From: Leishmania donovani
Lineage: Eukaryota; Euglenozoa; Kinetoplastea; Trypanosomatida; Trypanosomatidae
NCBI RefSeq assembly: GCF_000227135.1
Contig: NC_018259.1
Location: 665,140-729,139, forward strand
Reading direction: 5' to 3'
DNA: 64,000 nucleotides
The notes beneath the pieces are model-generated. The model had not been told where the DNA came from, did no database searches, and saw only the letters and a program-made list of their open reading frames with translations. The position numbers were made by a program, and so were the translations under genes. This document shows, piece after piece, positions 1 to 9,681 of this stretch (position 1 is its first letter; each line of letters begins with the position of its first letter).

Positions 1-1252
1 GACGAAAACACAAGAGAGAAGAGACGCAGCCAGAGCACTGCAGTTCAAGTACAGAATCACGCATACGCATACACACGCAAGATAGAGGAAGAAAAAGACG
101 CAGCGGCCTTCTCAATGTCGAGCGAGCAGGCGAGTGAAAAAAAAGGTGTTGGAGGACGTTAACAACAAGGGCCCGTGACATACCTGTCTGCTTCAACTAC
201 AACGGACAGAGGAGAGATGTGTCACGTGGAAGTTGCAAGAAGAGGCGATGAGGTAAAGGTACTCTTATGTGTGTGTGTGTGTGTGTGTGCGTCTGTGTCT
301 GTGCTGCAAGTGAACCGGCCACTCTGTATGCGTCGCTCTCATAAAAAAAACGCCAAAAATACGAAAAAGACGTGCAGCAACCGCACACACACACAGAATA
401 AATTCTTGTTAAAGTCTCAGCTCTGACTTGCCGCATCTTTTCCCCTTGTACAGCTGCGGAAGGGGACGGCGATCCACATCCATGGAGTGCCTCAAACACC
501 TCGCAGTCACTAACCTTGTAATGTCTTATTGTCTCATTCTTGCCGGAGAGGCACAACACCGGAGGGTTCCCACGTCGTTTGATTGCGTCTGTGCCAGTGT
601 GCGCTGGAGTGCACCCGAAAGTACAGCGCTTCACTGCATGCACACACGCACGCGCGAGCAATCCGGCACGCGCCTTCGGCGTACTGGAGAGTTCACCCAC
701 TAAGTGGGCGATGCCCTTCGCTTGCGATGCAGCATAGAAAGAGGAAGAGAGGAGAGTGCGAAAGAGGGAGATGATGGAAAAGGAGAAAGTGGGTGAGGGT
801 GGGGGCCGGTTGGGTCCGGTGCTTCACATCACACAAAAGCAATATAGGCAAGCAGACAAAGACAGGTAGATGAATAGCGAAGAAAGCAAAACAGAAAGCG
901 AATCGGACATCGCTCGGCAGCGGACATACAGCAACTCTCACGATACAGGAAAAGAACAGATGCACACACATGTATCTACGAGCTCCCTCATCCTTTCCTA
1001 TGCCCTCCAGCGACAACGGGCGCCAGCGCACGAAACCACACCACAACACCCGCACGTCTCTATCAACACAGAAACGCATACGCAGCCGCGCAGGCCGAAG
1101 GCTCTCGTCTTCTTACCTGCGAGGCACCTTCCGTAACACGATCATCGTCTCAGCAAATCGCACACACATAACGTGGGCTGTGAAGCATACATGTAGCCCT
1201 ATAAAGTCTGTACGCGATAGCACTGGGTATCAGGTCCGCGGCGACGCCTCGC
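1..1252. other. Spacer: 3' UTR side of the PP2C gene
   Basis: No convincing gene. The short open frames here are rich in Cys, His and Arg repeats and lack the GC-ending codon use of the real genes. The stretch lies downstream of the minus-strand PP2C stop codon, so it most likely holds that mRNA's 3' UTR and the spacer to the next gene outside the window. A GT repeat sits at 268-289. Confidence 0.7.
268..289. repeat. GT dinucleotide repeat
   Basis: Eleven uninterrupted TG units on the plus strand, read as CA repeats in the transcript. It lies in non-coding sequence downstream of the PP2C gene and is a likely length polymorphism. Confidence 0.9.
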
Positions 1253-2944
1253 CTAAACACCCTTGTCCCTCATGTTGAAATCGGGCGTGGACCCGGTGGG
1301 AGACAGCACCTTGGGGTGGAAGCTCATCGCCGCAGAAGACCCATTCGACGTGTCCTCACAGTCTCGGCTGTCACGTGCATCCTCGCCAGATTGATGGCTG
1401 CTGGAGCTGTGCAAGGCTTTCGTCAACGCAGATCTGGAAGGCTCTGAGGTCATCTTCGCGGAGGAGACCTTTGGCGATACCAGAGGCGACTCTTTCGGCT
1501 CCACAGAGCCGACTCCCTCTTTTCTATGGCCCGATGCTGCTGCTTTGTCAGCCGCTGCGGTGCTTGTCTTCCCTGCAGTACCAGGTGTCAAGAGTACGCC
1601 GTTGGACACCTCCGACACGGCGGCGTGCGAGCGAGTATCATTCGTGCCGGAGACGGTGCTGTCGTCGTCCGCCACGGATGCGGATGCGGCTGGCAGACGG
1701 GGCGGCACCATATGTGGCGAGCCGGTGATGGTTGCCTGGGCAGTTTGAGCACCGCCTTGAGGTCCGCGCTTGAACTTCACGATGACAACAGACATGTTGT
1801 CGCAGCCGAGCCGGAACGGCTGCGGGGAGAGACAGGCATCCATCAGCTCCTCACAGATCTTCCCAAGTGGCACACGCTCCTGGATGCGCGGCCGCACAAA
1901 GTCCACGACCTGCTTGCTCGACATGATATCCCAGATGCCGTCGCACGCCAAGACGGCAAACTCGTCCTTGTCGCGATTGAGCTTCGTGACCCGCACCTCC
2001 GGCGCACTCGTCACCGCCTGCATCTCCCACGATACCTGCGCGTTGTTTTTGAACATAAAGTCGCCGATGGCGCGACTCAGAGCCAACATACCGTTCACAC
2101 GGCGGTTAAGCACGTAGCAGCCGGCGCGCTCGATGCGCATCTGCTCGGATGGTAGAAAAGGCTTGTGATCCGTGCTGAGCGCATCGACGCTGCCGTTGCG
2201 GCACATGACACAGCGGCTATCGCCGGCGTTCGCGCAGTACACGTCATCGCCGTCTAAGTAGAGCACGACAGCTGCACACCCGCCGCGCTCAAAACTCGGG
2301 ATAGAGTGCAGATACTTGTCAATCGCAATAAAGCCGTCGTAGAGGGCCTTCGAGATTTCGCCTTTCATGAACGCCTTTGTCTGATGGACAAACTGAAACA
2401 TGTACTCGCCGCAGTACTTCGCCGTCGCGGCCCCGCTGTGGCCATCGTAAACGCCGAAGAACCCGCCCTTCTCGAGGAGCAGCAACGTGTGCGCGTCCTC
2501 CATGGAGCGACGCCATCCTTGCATACTACTTGAGCCGTACTCCAGGAACTCGTTCTCCCCGCTGACGCTCTCCTTTTCCTTCATCGGCTCACTCATGATG
2601 TCAGCGCGGCGCAGCAGCTCATCGAAGTTGGGCTGCCCAGCGTTGCGGGCCACCCATGCGAGCACAATCTGCAAGAGCTCCAGCCATCCCATCAACCATC
2701 CACCGATGAGAACGGTGAGGGCTACAATAACGCCATATGAATAGTAGCCGTAGCCCGTCATTACTGTGAGGGTAACGAAGAGCAGGATGGAGCGGACAAT
2801 GTAGGTGCGCCGATCACGCGTGTGCTGCTGCAGCATACGCGCCATCTGCACCTGCTGCTGGCTCAAGTACTGCATCTGCTTTGCGGAGGACATCGGCTGT
2901 TTCGCGGGAGGTCGTCGCGGCGGGGCAAGCTTCAGTGGAATCAT
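1253..2944 (-). CDS. Membrane-anchored protein phosphatase 2C (PPM family)
   Basis: A 563-residue Mg/Mn-dependent Ser/Thr phosphatase. Two hydrophobic segments at about residues 48-66 and 70-98 put the enzyme on a membrane, followed by a PP2C catalytic domain at about 135-390. The metal-site motifs are visible: RRSMED at 145-150, VYDGHSG at 165-171, ANAGDSR at 238-244, ALSRAIGD around 288-295, LACDGIWD at 332-339 and GCDNMSV at 380-386. The Ser/Thr-rich tail after about 395 is low complexity. The open frame extends 396 codons upstream, but that part is Phe/Arg/Ser-rich translated UTR. I chose the ATG at 2944 because a pyrimidine tract and CAG acceptor lie just upstream. Which membrane it sits in and its substrate are unknown. 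The family call is secure. Confidence 0.94.
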   Translation of the reverse strand: MIPLKLAPPRRPPAKQPMSSAKQMQYLSQQQVQMARMLQQHTRDRRTYIVRSILLFVTLTVMTGYGYYSYGVIVALTVLIGGWLMGWLELLQIVLAWVARNAGQPNFDELLRRADIMSEPMKEKESVSGENEFLEYGSSSMQGWRRSMEDAHTLLLLEKGGFFGVYDGHSGAATAKYCGEYMFQFVHQTKAFMKGEISKALYDGFIAIDKYLHSIPSFERGGCAAVVLYLDGDDVYCANAGDSRCVMCRNGSVDALSTDHKPFLPSEQMRIERAGCYVLNRRVNGMLALSRAIGDFMFKNNAQVSWEMQAVTSAPEVRVTKLNRDKDEFAVLACDGIWDIMSSKQVVDFVRPRIQERVPLGKICEELMDACLSPQPFRLGCDNMSVVIVKFKRGPQGGAQTAQATITGSPHMVPPRLPAASASVADDDSTVSGTNDTRSHAAVSEVSNGVLLTPGTAGKTSTAAADKAAASGHRKEGVGSVEPKESPLVSPKVSSAKMTSEPSRSALTKALHSSSSHQSGEDARDSRDCEDTSNGSSAAMSFHPKVLSPTGSTPDFNMRDKGV

Positions 2945-5829
2945 CACGGAACACCAGTCAAACAGACACCGATCCACACCTGGCGCGTGCGGAGAGAGGG
3001 GGAGAGAGAGCCGAAAGTAAGAGCAAAAAAAAAGAGGAAAAGAAGGGAACGTCAACAGAGGCTTTTCAACAGACCTCTCGCAGATGGCCCGGCCCTTTTC
3101 TCCAAGGCGATCCCACAAGGCGTGGGTGTATAGAACGGTTTGCCTCGAAGAGGCACGCGGAGGAGCTTGGGTGAAGCGAAGCAACTCACCAGCTGCGGTC
3201 TCTTTCTGTTGTGGTTCGAAGAAAGGGGCAGATCGCGGGAGGGAGGGAGCCAGGTGCAGACGGACAGCCGGTTCAGCAGCAGAGAAGCAAAGACCCAAAT
3301 GATGAAAACGCAGAGCCTCGATCGGGAGATACCTGTGGCAACTATCGCCTTTCCTGGCTCCAGCACAGCGAGCCCTCACACACACACACTCAGAAAACGC
3401 CGGACTTTTGTTTTTTTTTCTCTCCCGCGTACAGATACACAGACAAGCGCGTACAAGGAAGCTGTTCACAACAAAAAAAGGGGTTAGGGGGAAGGAGGAG
3501 GGGGGAGGGAAGAGCGCGCACAGTGCAGAAGGGGCGAGATCCAAAAGTTGACAGATAAACACACGCTTTATGTGTATACCCCCAAGATGTGTGCATCCAG
3601 ACACGGACCGCAGAGGAGAGAGACGACAGGAAAGTTGGCGAATGTCCGCGGGGGAAAAGAAAAAACAAACATAAACAAAAAAGGGGGAAGCCCCCGAAAA
3701 ATGGCGCACTGGAATCGCGAGGGTTCGCGTGTCACCTTCGGTACCCTTGGTTTGCGTGCGTCTTTGTGTGTCCGCGATGGTGGCGCGGCGTCTTCTCCTC
3801 GTGCTTTGTGCTGTGAAAGGAGGGAAAGAACAGCGCAGCCGCACCCCTTTTTTTTTTTCGTTTTCCCGTGTACGGGGCCCGCGCCAGAGAGCGGTAGGAC
3901 GAAGCGAGGAGGGCGGGAAAGGCAGGGCGACAAAGGCAATCAAGCTTACGGTGATCGACAGGTGCGCACGGGAGACGCCGGCGCCGGCGGAGATGCCGCC
4001 CTGTGGCAACGTGGGAGCACACCACCTGACTCTGACGAAGCAACGCGGCGCACGGTACTCTGGAAGTCTAGACTGAGGAAGGAAAAAGGAAAGTATCGGC
4101 GAGCTCAAGGCGTCTTTGCACGTGAGGAGCACGAAGGGACCGAGAACGGTCTCGTCTCTGGCTTATGCTTTGCTGTGTGTGTCTACACGAAGTTGCGTGT
4201 GCCTCATCCGATCGTTAGCCCTTTTTTTTTTTTTTTGGCTCTGTTCACTCCTGACTAAGCGTCTCTCTTTCTGAACAGCGCCACAACGTCGGTGCCAACG
4301 CGTCTGAGCCGCACAGGCACTATATACAGCAATAGCTAGCTGTTCTCTCTTCCCCTCCCGCCGAAGAAGCGACTGAAACGCCAAGATACGCACGCAACGC
4401 ACAACGTAGAATAAATTGCTGTTGCACCGATACCGCACACGCGAAATTGGGGTGGACAAAAGACGCGAGAACAAAATGAACGCATGTATACGCGCGTTGC
4501 CACGGGTGAGCAAGACGGGAGACGGTGGTGGAAGGGGCCCACAGAGCAGATGCAAACCGACCAACCAACACTGGGACGAAGCAGCGGCGGCGAGAGCAGC
4601 AGCGCACACCCATACAGGACTTACGTGCAGCCATGCAGGTGGGGAAGGGCGCAGAAGAGGAGAGGTCAGAGGTTAGAGGAGGCCGGCGTGCGGATGGGAG
4701 AGGTGTGAAGAAGAGGGCGTAGGAATCGCCAGTCACACACAGGAAATACACACAGAGAAGGAGAGAAGTGCCGAAGGGGAGGGGGTGGTGAGGAAGGATA
4801 GCGAAGAGACAAGTGGACCGATGCACTGGCGCTTGCAGGCGCCATTCATTGCAGCTGGCAAAAGGGTCGAGGTCGACGGGGAGACGACACAGTGCCGTGC
4901 CAGCGATGCAGGGATGCATCCATGTGTCTTTACCAGTAAACACTTAACGTTATGCGGAGCCGGCGTCAACACACAGGGTTGCCGGTTCACACGCCAGCTC
5001 TCATGAAAGAGAATCGCCCCCAAACATGGCAGTTTTTTTTCTTTTGTTTGTCTGCCTGCGTGTCGTCCTGCGTCGAGCATATTTCCATCAAGCACGATTA
5101 CGCAATCACGGAAGGAATGCACACAGCAAAGGACTTGCATGCGACCACCTCGACTGGTGCGATGGCTGCGATGCCCACCCGCTTCCTCCTTCTCTTCCCA
5201 TCGACACCATACGCAAATTTGGGCCGAGGAGGGGGGGACCAGGGGTGAAGTGGTGCCTTCAAACAGCAACGGTGACAAAACAGTGCACACACACAAGCGA
5301 AAGAAAGCGAAGTCAGCGCTAAAGCGGAAAATCCGCACCATCCGAAACAGACGAAAAGTTGTCGAGACAGGAAGGCTTTACGCAAGAGGCGGAAGTGTGC
5401 GCAGTGCTCGAGGAGAGCGACGTCATCGTGTGTCTCAAAACTGACGCCCACTTCCCTTCAACGTATAACGGGTATGCGTGTGTGGGAGGTGGGGGGGGGG
5501 AGGCACACCCGCGAGAAGGCCGCGCCGCTGTATGCGAGAGGGCCTGCAGCAACTCCATCACCCCACCCATCTACCCTTGGCTGTGCCTGAAGCCATGCTC
5601 GCCGTGTGAGAAAAAAAGAAGCCACTACGCTGGAGAGCATACGGCTCTCTGTCAGGATTTCTTCTATGAAGCTCAGCAACTTAAGCCAGGAGTGCTCACA
5701 CGTGCGCAAAAGACTCCATCGGGCACACGATAGTAGAGACGCAAATATAGAAGACATGTGTCGGCGGTTCGGAGAACAAGAAAACATTATCTATGCCGCT
5801 CCGGCTACATTCTCTTTCCGGTAGGTTTG
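2945..5829. other. Spacer between PP2C and the 840-aa gene
   Basis: Contains the PP2C 5' UTR and the 3' UTR of the upstream 840-residue gene. Purine-rich plus-strand tracts dominate (A runs, AG and GGA clusters), with a T run at 4219-4234. Open frames here are repeat-like and show no family motifs. Confidence 0.7.
2979..3048 (-). promoter_or_regulatory. Predicted trans-splice acceptor for the PP2C mRNA
   Basis: On the minus strand a C/T-rich tract (about 2991-3048) is followed by the first AG at 2981-2980, giving a 5' UTR of about 36 nt before the ATG at 2944. This supports the short PP2C start rather than the 959-codon open frame. It is predicted from sequence only. Confidence 0.6.
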
Positions 5830-8352
5830 TCAGGCAGCCCTCGTCTCCGCAGCAAGTCGACCACCCCGCATAGTAGCAACGCTCACAGTCCGTCCACGCT
5901 CTTCCTCGCCGGCGTGCACTGGCGGAGAGTAAAGCTGCTTATACATGTCGGGCATTTGCGTGCTGCGCCGCGATGATAATCCGCTCGGCGACGGCAAGTT
6001 CGATAGCATGCGCTGGATCGGATGCCGGATGCTCGGCTTCATCGGCGTGCGTACTCTGACGCTGTGGCGGGCACTGGGGCCAGTCGTGGGGCTGGACCCC
6101 GACCCGACAGATGTGCTCGTGCCGACACTCGTGTCGCGGGCATCCGTCGCCTCAGTCATCACGCGCCTCTCTTCCATTGGAATTTCCAGCAGCAGTGTAG
6201 CGGCGGAAGCCGGGGAAGCACGCTCCAGCAGGCGCTCCGCTGCGGATGCTAGCTCAATAAAGTCGCACGCAAACAGAGCGTGCTCCGAGGTGTGGCGCAG
6301 TGTCTGAAAGAGCGGCGTGTGACGCAGCCGCACAAAGGACGCGAGGATCGACGCGAGCTGGTCTTGCTGGTCACGGAACTGGTGCTGCAGCGCCGTGTCT
6401 GCGTCGCTTCGCCTATTCGTCGGCGGTGTCGAAAGCTCATAGGCTCCTGCCTGGGCGACTCCCGTGGCGCCGGGAGGTGTCCGCAGCTCCCCCGTACCCG
6501 GCTCTGGAAATTGTGTAGCCGCGCCGCGCAGGCGAAGGTCGCTGTACTTTTTGATGTGTGCCGCAATGAAGGACAGAAAGCGGGAGGTGCACCCGACCTC
6601 CTCGTCGTCCATCCACGACCTCTCCTCCTCATCGTCTGTGAGAGCAACTGATGTCGAAGAAAGCGACGAGGAGGGCGGCAGCACATGCGGCAAATCGCCC
6701 ACCTCTCCCTTGCTCGCCACCGCTGACTTGCGAGCCCGTCGCGAGGCGGGCCCCAATGGCCCCTCGACGTACGCTACAGTGGAGCCCTTCCACTCAAAGT
6801 GGAACTCAGGGTCGATCGCCGTGCTATGCTGAAGAAGATGCAGCACTTCCCGAGGAAGGCTGGGGATGGGATTTTGCTCTGCCGACTTGTTCGCCATCGC
6901 CACCGTCTCCTCAACAAGGTTGCCTTCGGTGAGAGCGTTCGCCATCATCCGGTCCACCAGCTGCGCGACAGTGGCAGCGCTGCAGCGGTCACGCGACGTC
7001 AGAGATGTACGTACACTCAAAGGCAACTCGGAGAGGTACGTGTACAGGCACATCCATGCTCGCTCATTCCACTCCTCCTGTGCCAGGTCGTCCACGAGGA
7101 GTCGCAGCTGCCGCTCCAGTTGCCGCAGGAAGTACCGCGGGATCACAACCGACTCTGCCTTGTCGCCCACAGGGGGCTGAGTGTGTTCGCACGCGCGCTT
7201 CTCTGCGTGCACTGCCCCTCCGGTTGATGCCGCGCCGTCGTGCAACGGCGTCCACCCCAAGTCGGCACAATGGATCAGCATGGAGTCGCTCACGTTCTCG
7301 CCGGTAGGCATGATCGGACTCATCATCGCCGCCGCCAGCCACCGATCTGGCGTCGCGCTTGCCGCTGATTTGATAGCGTCTTGCATTGCGCTTGTCTCCG
7401 TCTGCGTGCCGCGGTCTTCGCAAAACCACCGCGGGTCCGTCTGCGTCGTGGAAGCACGGATGCTGGGAGAGCTCGGCTGTGCCTTTGTTGCCGCCGGTGC
7501 AGCTGCTGCAGCTGCAACCCTCACCGGCTTCGCGGTGCCTGTGGCTGGCTGCGGTGAAGTGTTGCGGTCCGCTTCCTCCTTGCGGCCCCTGTCGGTACCC
7601 TCAAAGCATACACGCGAAGACTCGACAACCGCTGGTGACGCGAGCCAAGGCGTCATCGCCTCAGCCACCTTCGCTGCCTCAGAGGGTACCTTCTCCGTGC
7701 CTACCGTCGTCGCCGTCGCCGGCGCCGGGGACGGAGCTTGGCTCCCCACAGTGGCCGCGTTCGAGGCGCTTCGGTAGTACGCGCCATCCTCCACGCTGCC
7801 GCTGCCACCGTTCACACGGTACCCAGAACTCGAGACGCCGCGGCGGGGAGCGTGGATGCCAGCAAGGTCGCTGTGCCCTGGATCCTGCAGTGCGCTGGCC
7901 GTGCCCAGTGCCTTTTTGTGTTGCGCAACTGCCTCTACCGTTAGCTTCGGCGGTGGAGTCGCGTCCGAGCTCTCGATACGAGATGTGGCAGCTTCCGCCC
8001 ACACGCCGCCGTTTCGAGGGTGAGAGTGGTGTCGATGCGAGTGTGCTTGCGACAACTCACGGCTCTTCGCAGCGTGGATGCGATCGATTGCTGTGGCCGT
8101 CGTGGGCGCGGCACTGTTGTGTGCGTGGCTCATGTGTGCCACGCGAGGCCGGCTCGAGCTGCGGCTGCGAGCGCCAGCCGCGCCGTGGCTTGCCGAGCGG
8201 GTCACGGTGCCTGCACGCGACGCCGACAAGGCGGCGCGGCGTCGATGACGTGAGGGTGTGGTTGCCTTTTGAAGCACCAATACCGTTCCAAGGAGTAATG
8301 TAGCGCAGGAGACGAAGACAATCGTCTCCTTGTACTTGGATAGCGACTGCAT
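5830..8352 (-). CDS. Unknown 840-aa protein with N-terminal membrane anchor
   Basis: Family not recognised. From the ATG at 8352 there is a single hydrophobic segment at about residues 10-28, directly followed by an Arg-rich stretch (SRHRRR), which predicts a signal anchor with the rest of the chain on the positively charged, cytosolic side. Residues about 35-350 are low complexity (Ala, Ser, Arg, Thr). More conserved-looking helical sequence follows from about 400 to 600, including FLRQLERQLRLLVDDL and an EWNERAWMCLYTYL stretch. The tail is again Ser/Arg-rich. The open frame extends 55 codons further, but that part encodes the SLSLSLS translation of the upstream splicing tract, so I excluded it. 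GC-rich third positions throughout support a real gene. Function unknown. Confidence 0.85.
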   Translation of the reverse strand: MQSLSKYKETIVFVSCATLLLGTVLVLQKATTPSRHRRRAALSASRAGTVTRSASHGAAGARSRSSSRPRVAHMSHAHNSAAPTTATAIDRIHAAKSRELSQAHSHRHHSHPRNGGVWAEAATSRIESSDATPPPKLTVEAVAQHKKALGTASALQDPGHSDLAGIHAPRRGVSSSGYRVNGGSGSVEDGAYYRSASNAATVGSQAPSPAPATATTVGTEKVPSEAAKVAEAMTPWLASPAVVESSRVCFEGTDRGRKEEADRNTSPQPATGTAKPVRVAAAAAAPAATKAQPSSPSIRASTTQTDPRWFCEDRGTQTETSAMQDAIKSAASATPDRWLAAAMMSPIMPTGENVSDSMLIHCADLGWTPLHDGAASTGGAVHAEKRACEHTQPPVGDKAESVVIPRYFLRQLERQLRLLVDDLAQEEWNERAWMCLYTYLSELPLSVRTSLTSRDRCSAATVAQLVDRMMANALTEGNLVEETVAMANKSAEQNPIPSLPREVLHLLQHSTAIDPEFHFEWKGSTVAYVEGPLGPASRRARKSAVASKGEVGDLPHVLPPSSSLSSTSVALTDDEEERSWMDDEEVGCTSRFLSFIAAHIKKYSDLRLRGAATQFPEPGTGELRTPPGATGVAQAGAYELSTPPTNRRSDADTALQHQFRDQQDQLASILASFVRLRHTPLFQTLRHTSEHALFACDFIELASAAERLLERASPASAATLLLEIPMEERRVMTEATDARDTSVGTSTSVGSGSSPTTGPSARHSVRVRTPMKPSIRHPIQRMLSNLPSPSGLSSRRSTQMPDMYKQLYSPPVHAGEEERGRTVSVATMRGGRLAAETRAA

Positions 8353-8442
8353 TGCTTTGCCTGAGGAAACAGGATAAGGAGAATGGCCGCACTCGCGACA
8401 CGCAGTCACAGAGGACGCGCGAAAAACAGCAACGGCGATGAA

Positions 8443-8478
8443 TCTGCAGCGATGGGAAAGAGAGAGAGAGAGAGAGAG
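8443..8478 (-). promoter_or_regulatory. Predicted trans-splice acceptor for the 840-aa gene
   Basis: A CT repeat on the minus strand (8454-8478) is followed by TGCAG, with AG at 8445-8444, about 90 nt upstream of the ATG at 8352. This is a classic trypanosomatid pyrimidine tract plus AG. It shows that the upstream in-frame ATG at 8517 is intergenic. Confidence 0.65.
8459..8478. repeat. AG dinucleotide repeat (splicing tract)
   Basis: Ten AG units on the plus strand, read as CT in the transcript. It forms the pyrimidine tract of the predicted acceptor at 8444. Confidence 0.9.
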
Positions 8479-9681
8479 CGGTACGCTCTGTGTTTGATCT
8501 ATGGTGTCCCCTCTCACAAGTTATGGTCGATCGAAGATCCGGGCAGCTCTATGATTTGGTAACCGCTTTCTATGGATGACCCTCCAGCCCGCCGCTCCCC
8601 TTGCCACCGAGTCGCACCTTGTCCTCGTGCACGGTTCTAGGAGGAGGCGCCCAAGCAGAGGAGCAGCTGGCCTCTAAACGGTCCGATCCCCGACTCTTGC
8701 GGAGTTGTAAACAATCTCCGCTTTGGGTGGGAGCCCAAGCTCGGCAATATCAGCTACACGAAACAGATGCACGAAGAAGGTTTCGAGCCGGCAATGCGGT
8801 CACGCGTCCCCTCTCTTGACGGGATACGTGAAGAGTGCTTGTGTCGCTGACGAATGATGTGGCGATAAGGAGAGAGCAGGAGAGTGCTTCACAGAGGACA
8901 AAGCCTCTACGCGCCTGTATCACCGCTTGATTAGGCAGACAGGAACCGGAAGGTGGAGAGCAGCGACTCACTAAAGCCCCGTCGTCGTCGTTGTGTGTGT
9001 GTGTGTTTAGGTGTGCAACCTGGTAGATGCTCAGAAGACACGACAAAAAAAAAGGATGTTACCGCTCAATCCAGCTCAGGGACTGCCGTCTTATGTTCCT
9101 CGGTTCCTCTACCAGTTGCGCATTGACGATAGTAACGAAACCACATCAAGTGAGAAAGGAAGCGAGAGAGAGCGAGAGTGAGGGCAATTCGGTAAATGGG
9201 AAGGCGCTGCCATCGCATGCAAGGTTGAGAAGAAGGTGACGACAGTGACGGCGAAGATAGTTGTCGCGCTCGAAAGGCCCGTTGTGCGCGCGCTTGATTG
9301 CACAATGCGAAAGAGTAGATGCTGTTGAGAGACACCAGGCAAACGCACTCACAGTTGCAATCATGGGCGTAGACGTGCAGTGGACAGATGAAGGGGACGG
9401 GGCGCAAAGGTCAGGGTGTCCGTTTGGTCATCAGTGGCCTTATGAGCACGCACCACTCCGTGTACGTGCACCGGTTAGGAAGCAGAGCCACGCCTCAGTT
9501 GCACGAGAGGATGAGCGGGACAGCCCCACAGCCCCTTATCACCGGGACGCTGATTTCGTTTTTCGAGATGTGTGGATTAGAATAATCTGTGAGGCAAACA
9601 TATATGCATGCGCGCATTAGAGAAGCAGTGAAGGCCATGCGACATCGCACCGTACAACACCTTCACTTCTCTCCTCTTCGC
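8479..9681. other. Spacer: 3' UTR side of the SPOUT methylase gene
   Basis: No gene seen. The 9250-9560 part is more complex and less purine-biased than most spacers here, but no open frame in it has coding character. A GT run occurs near 8992-9006. Confidence 0.65.

Noticed and set aside
2945..4132. 396-codon N-terminal extension of the PP2C open frame
   Set aside because: It is Phe/Arg/Ser-rich translated spacer, and a good splice acceptor lies between it and the ATG at 2944.
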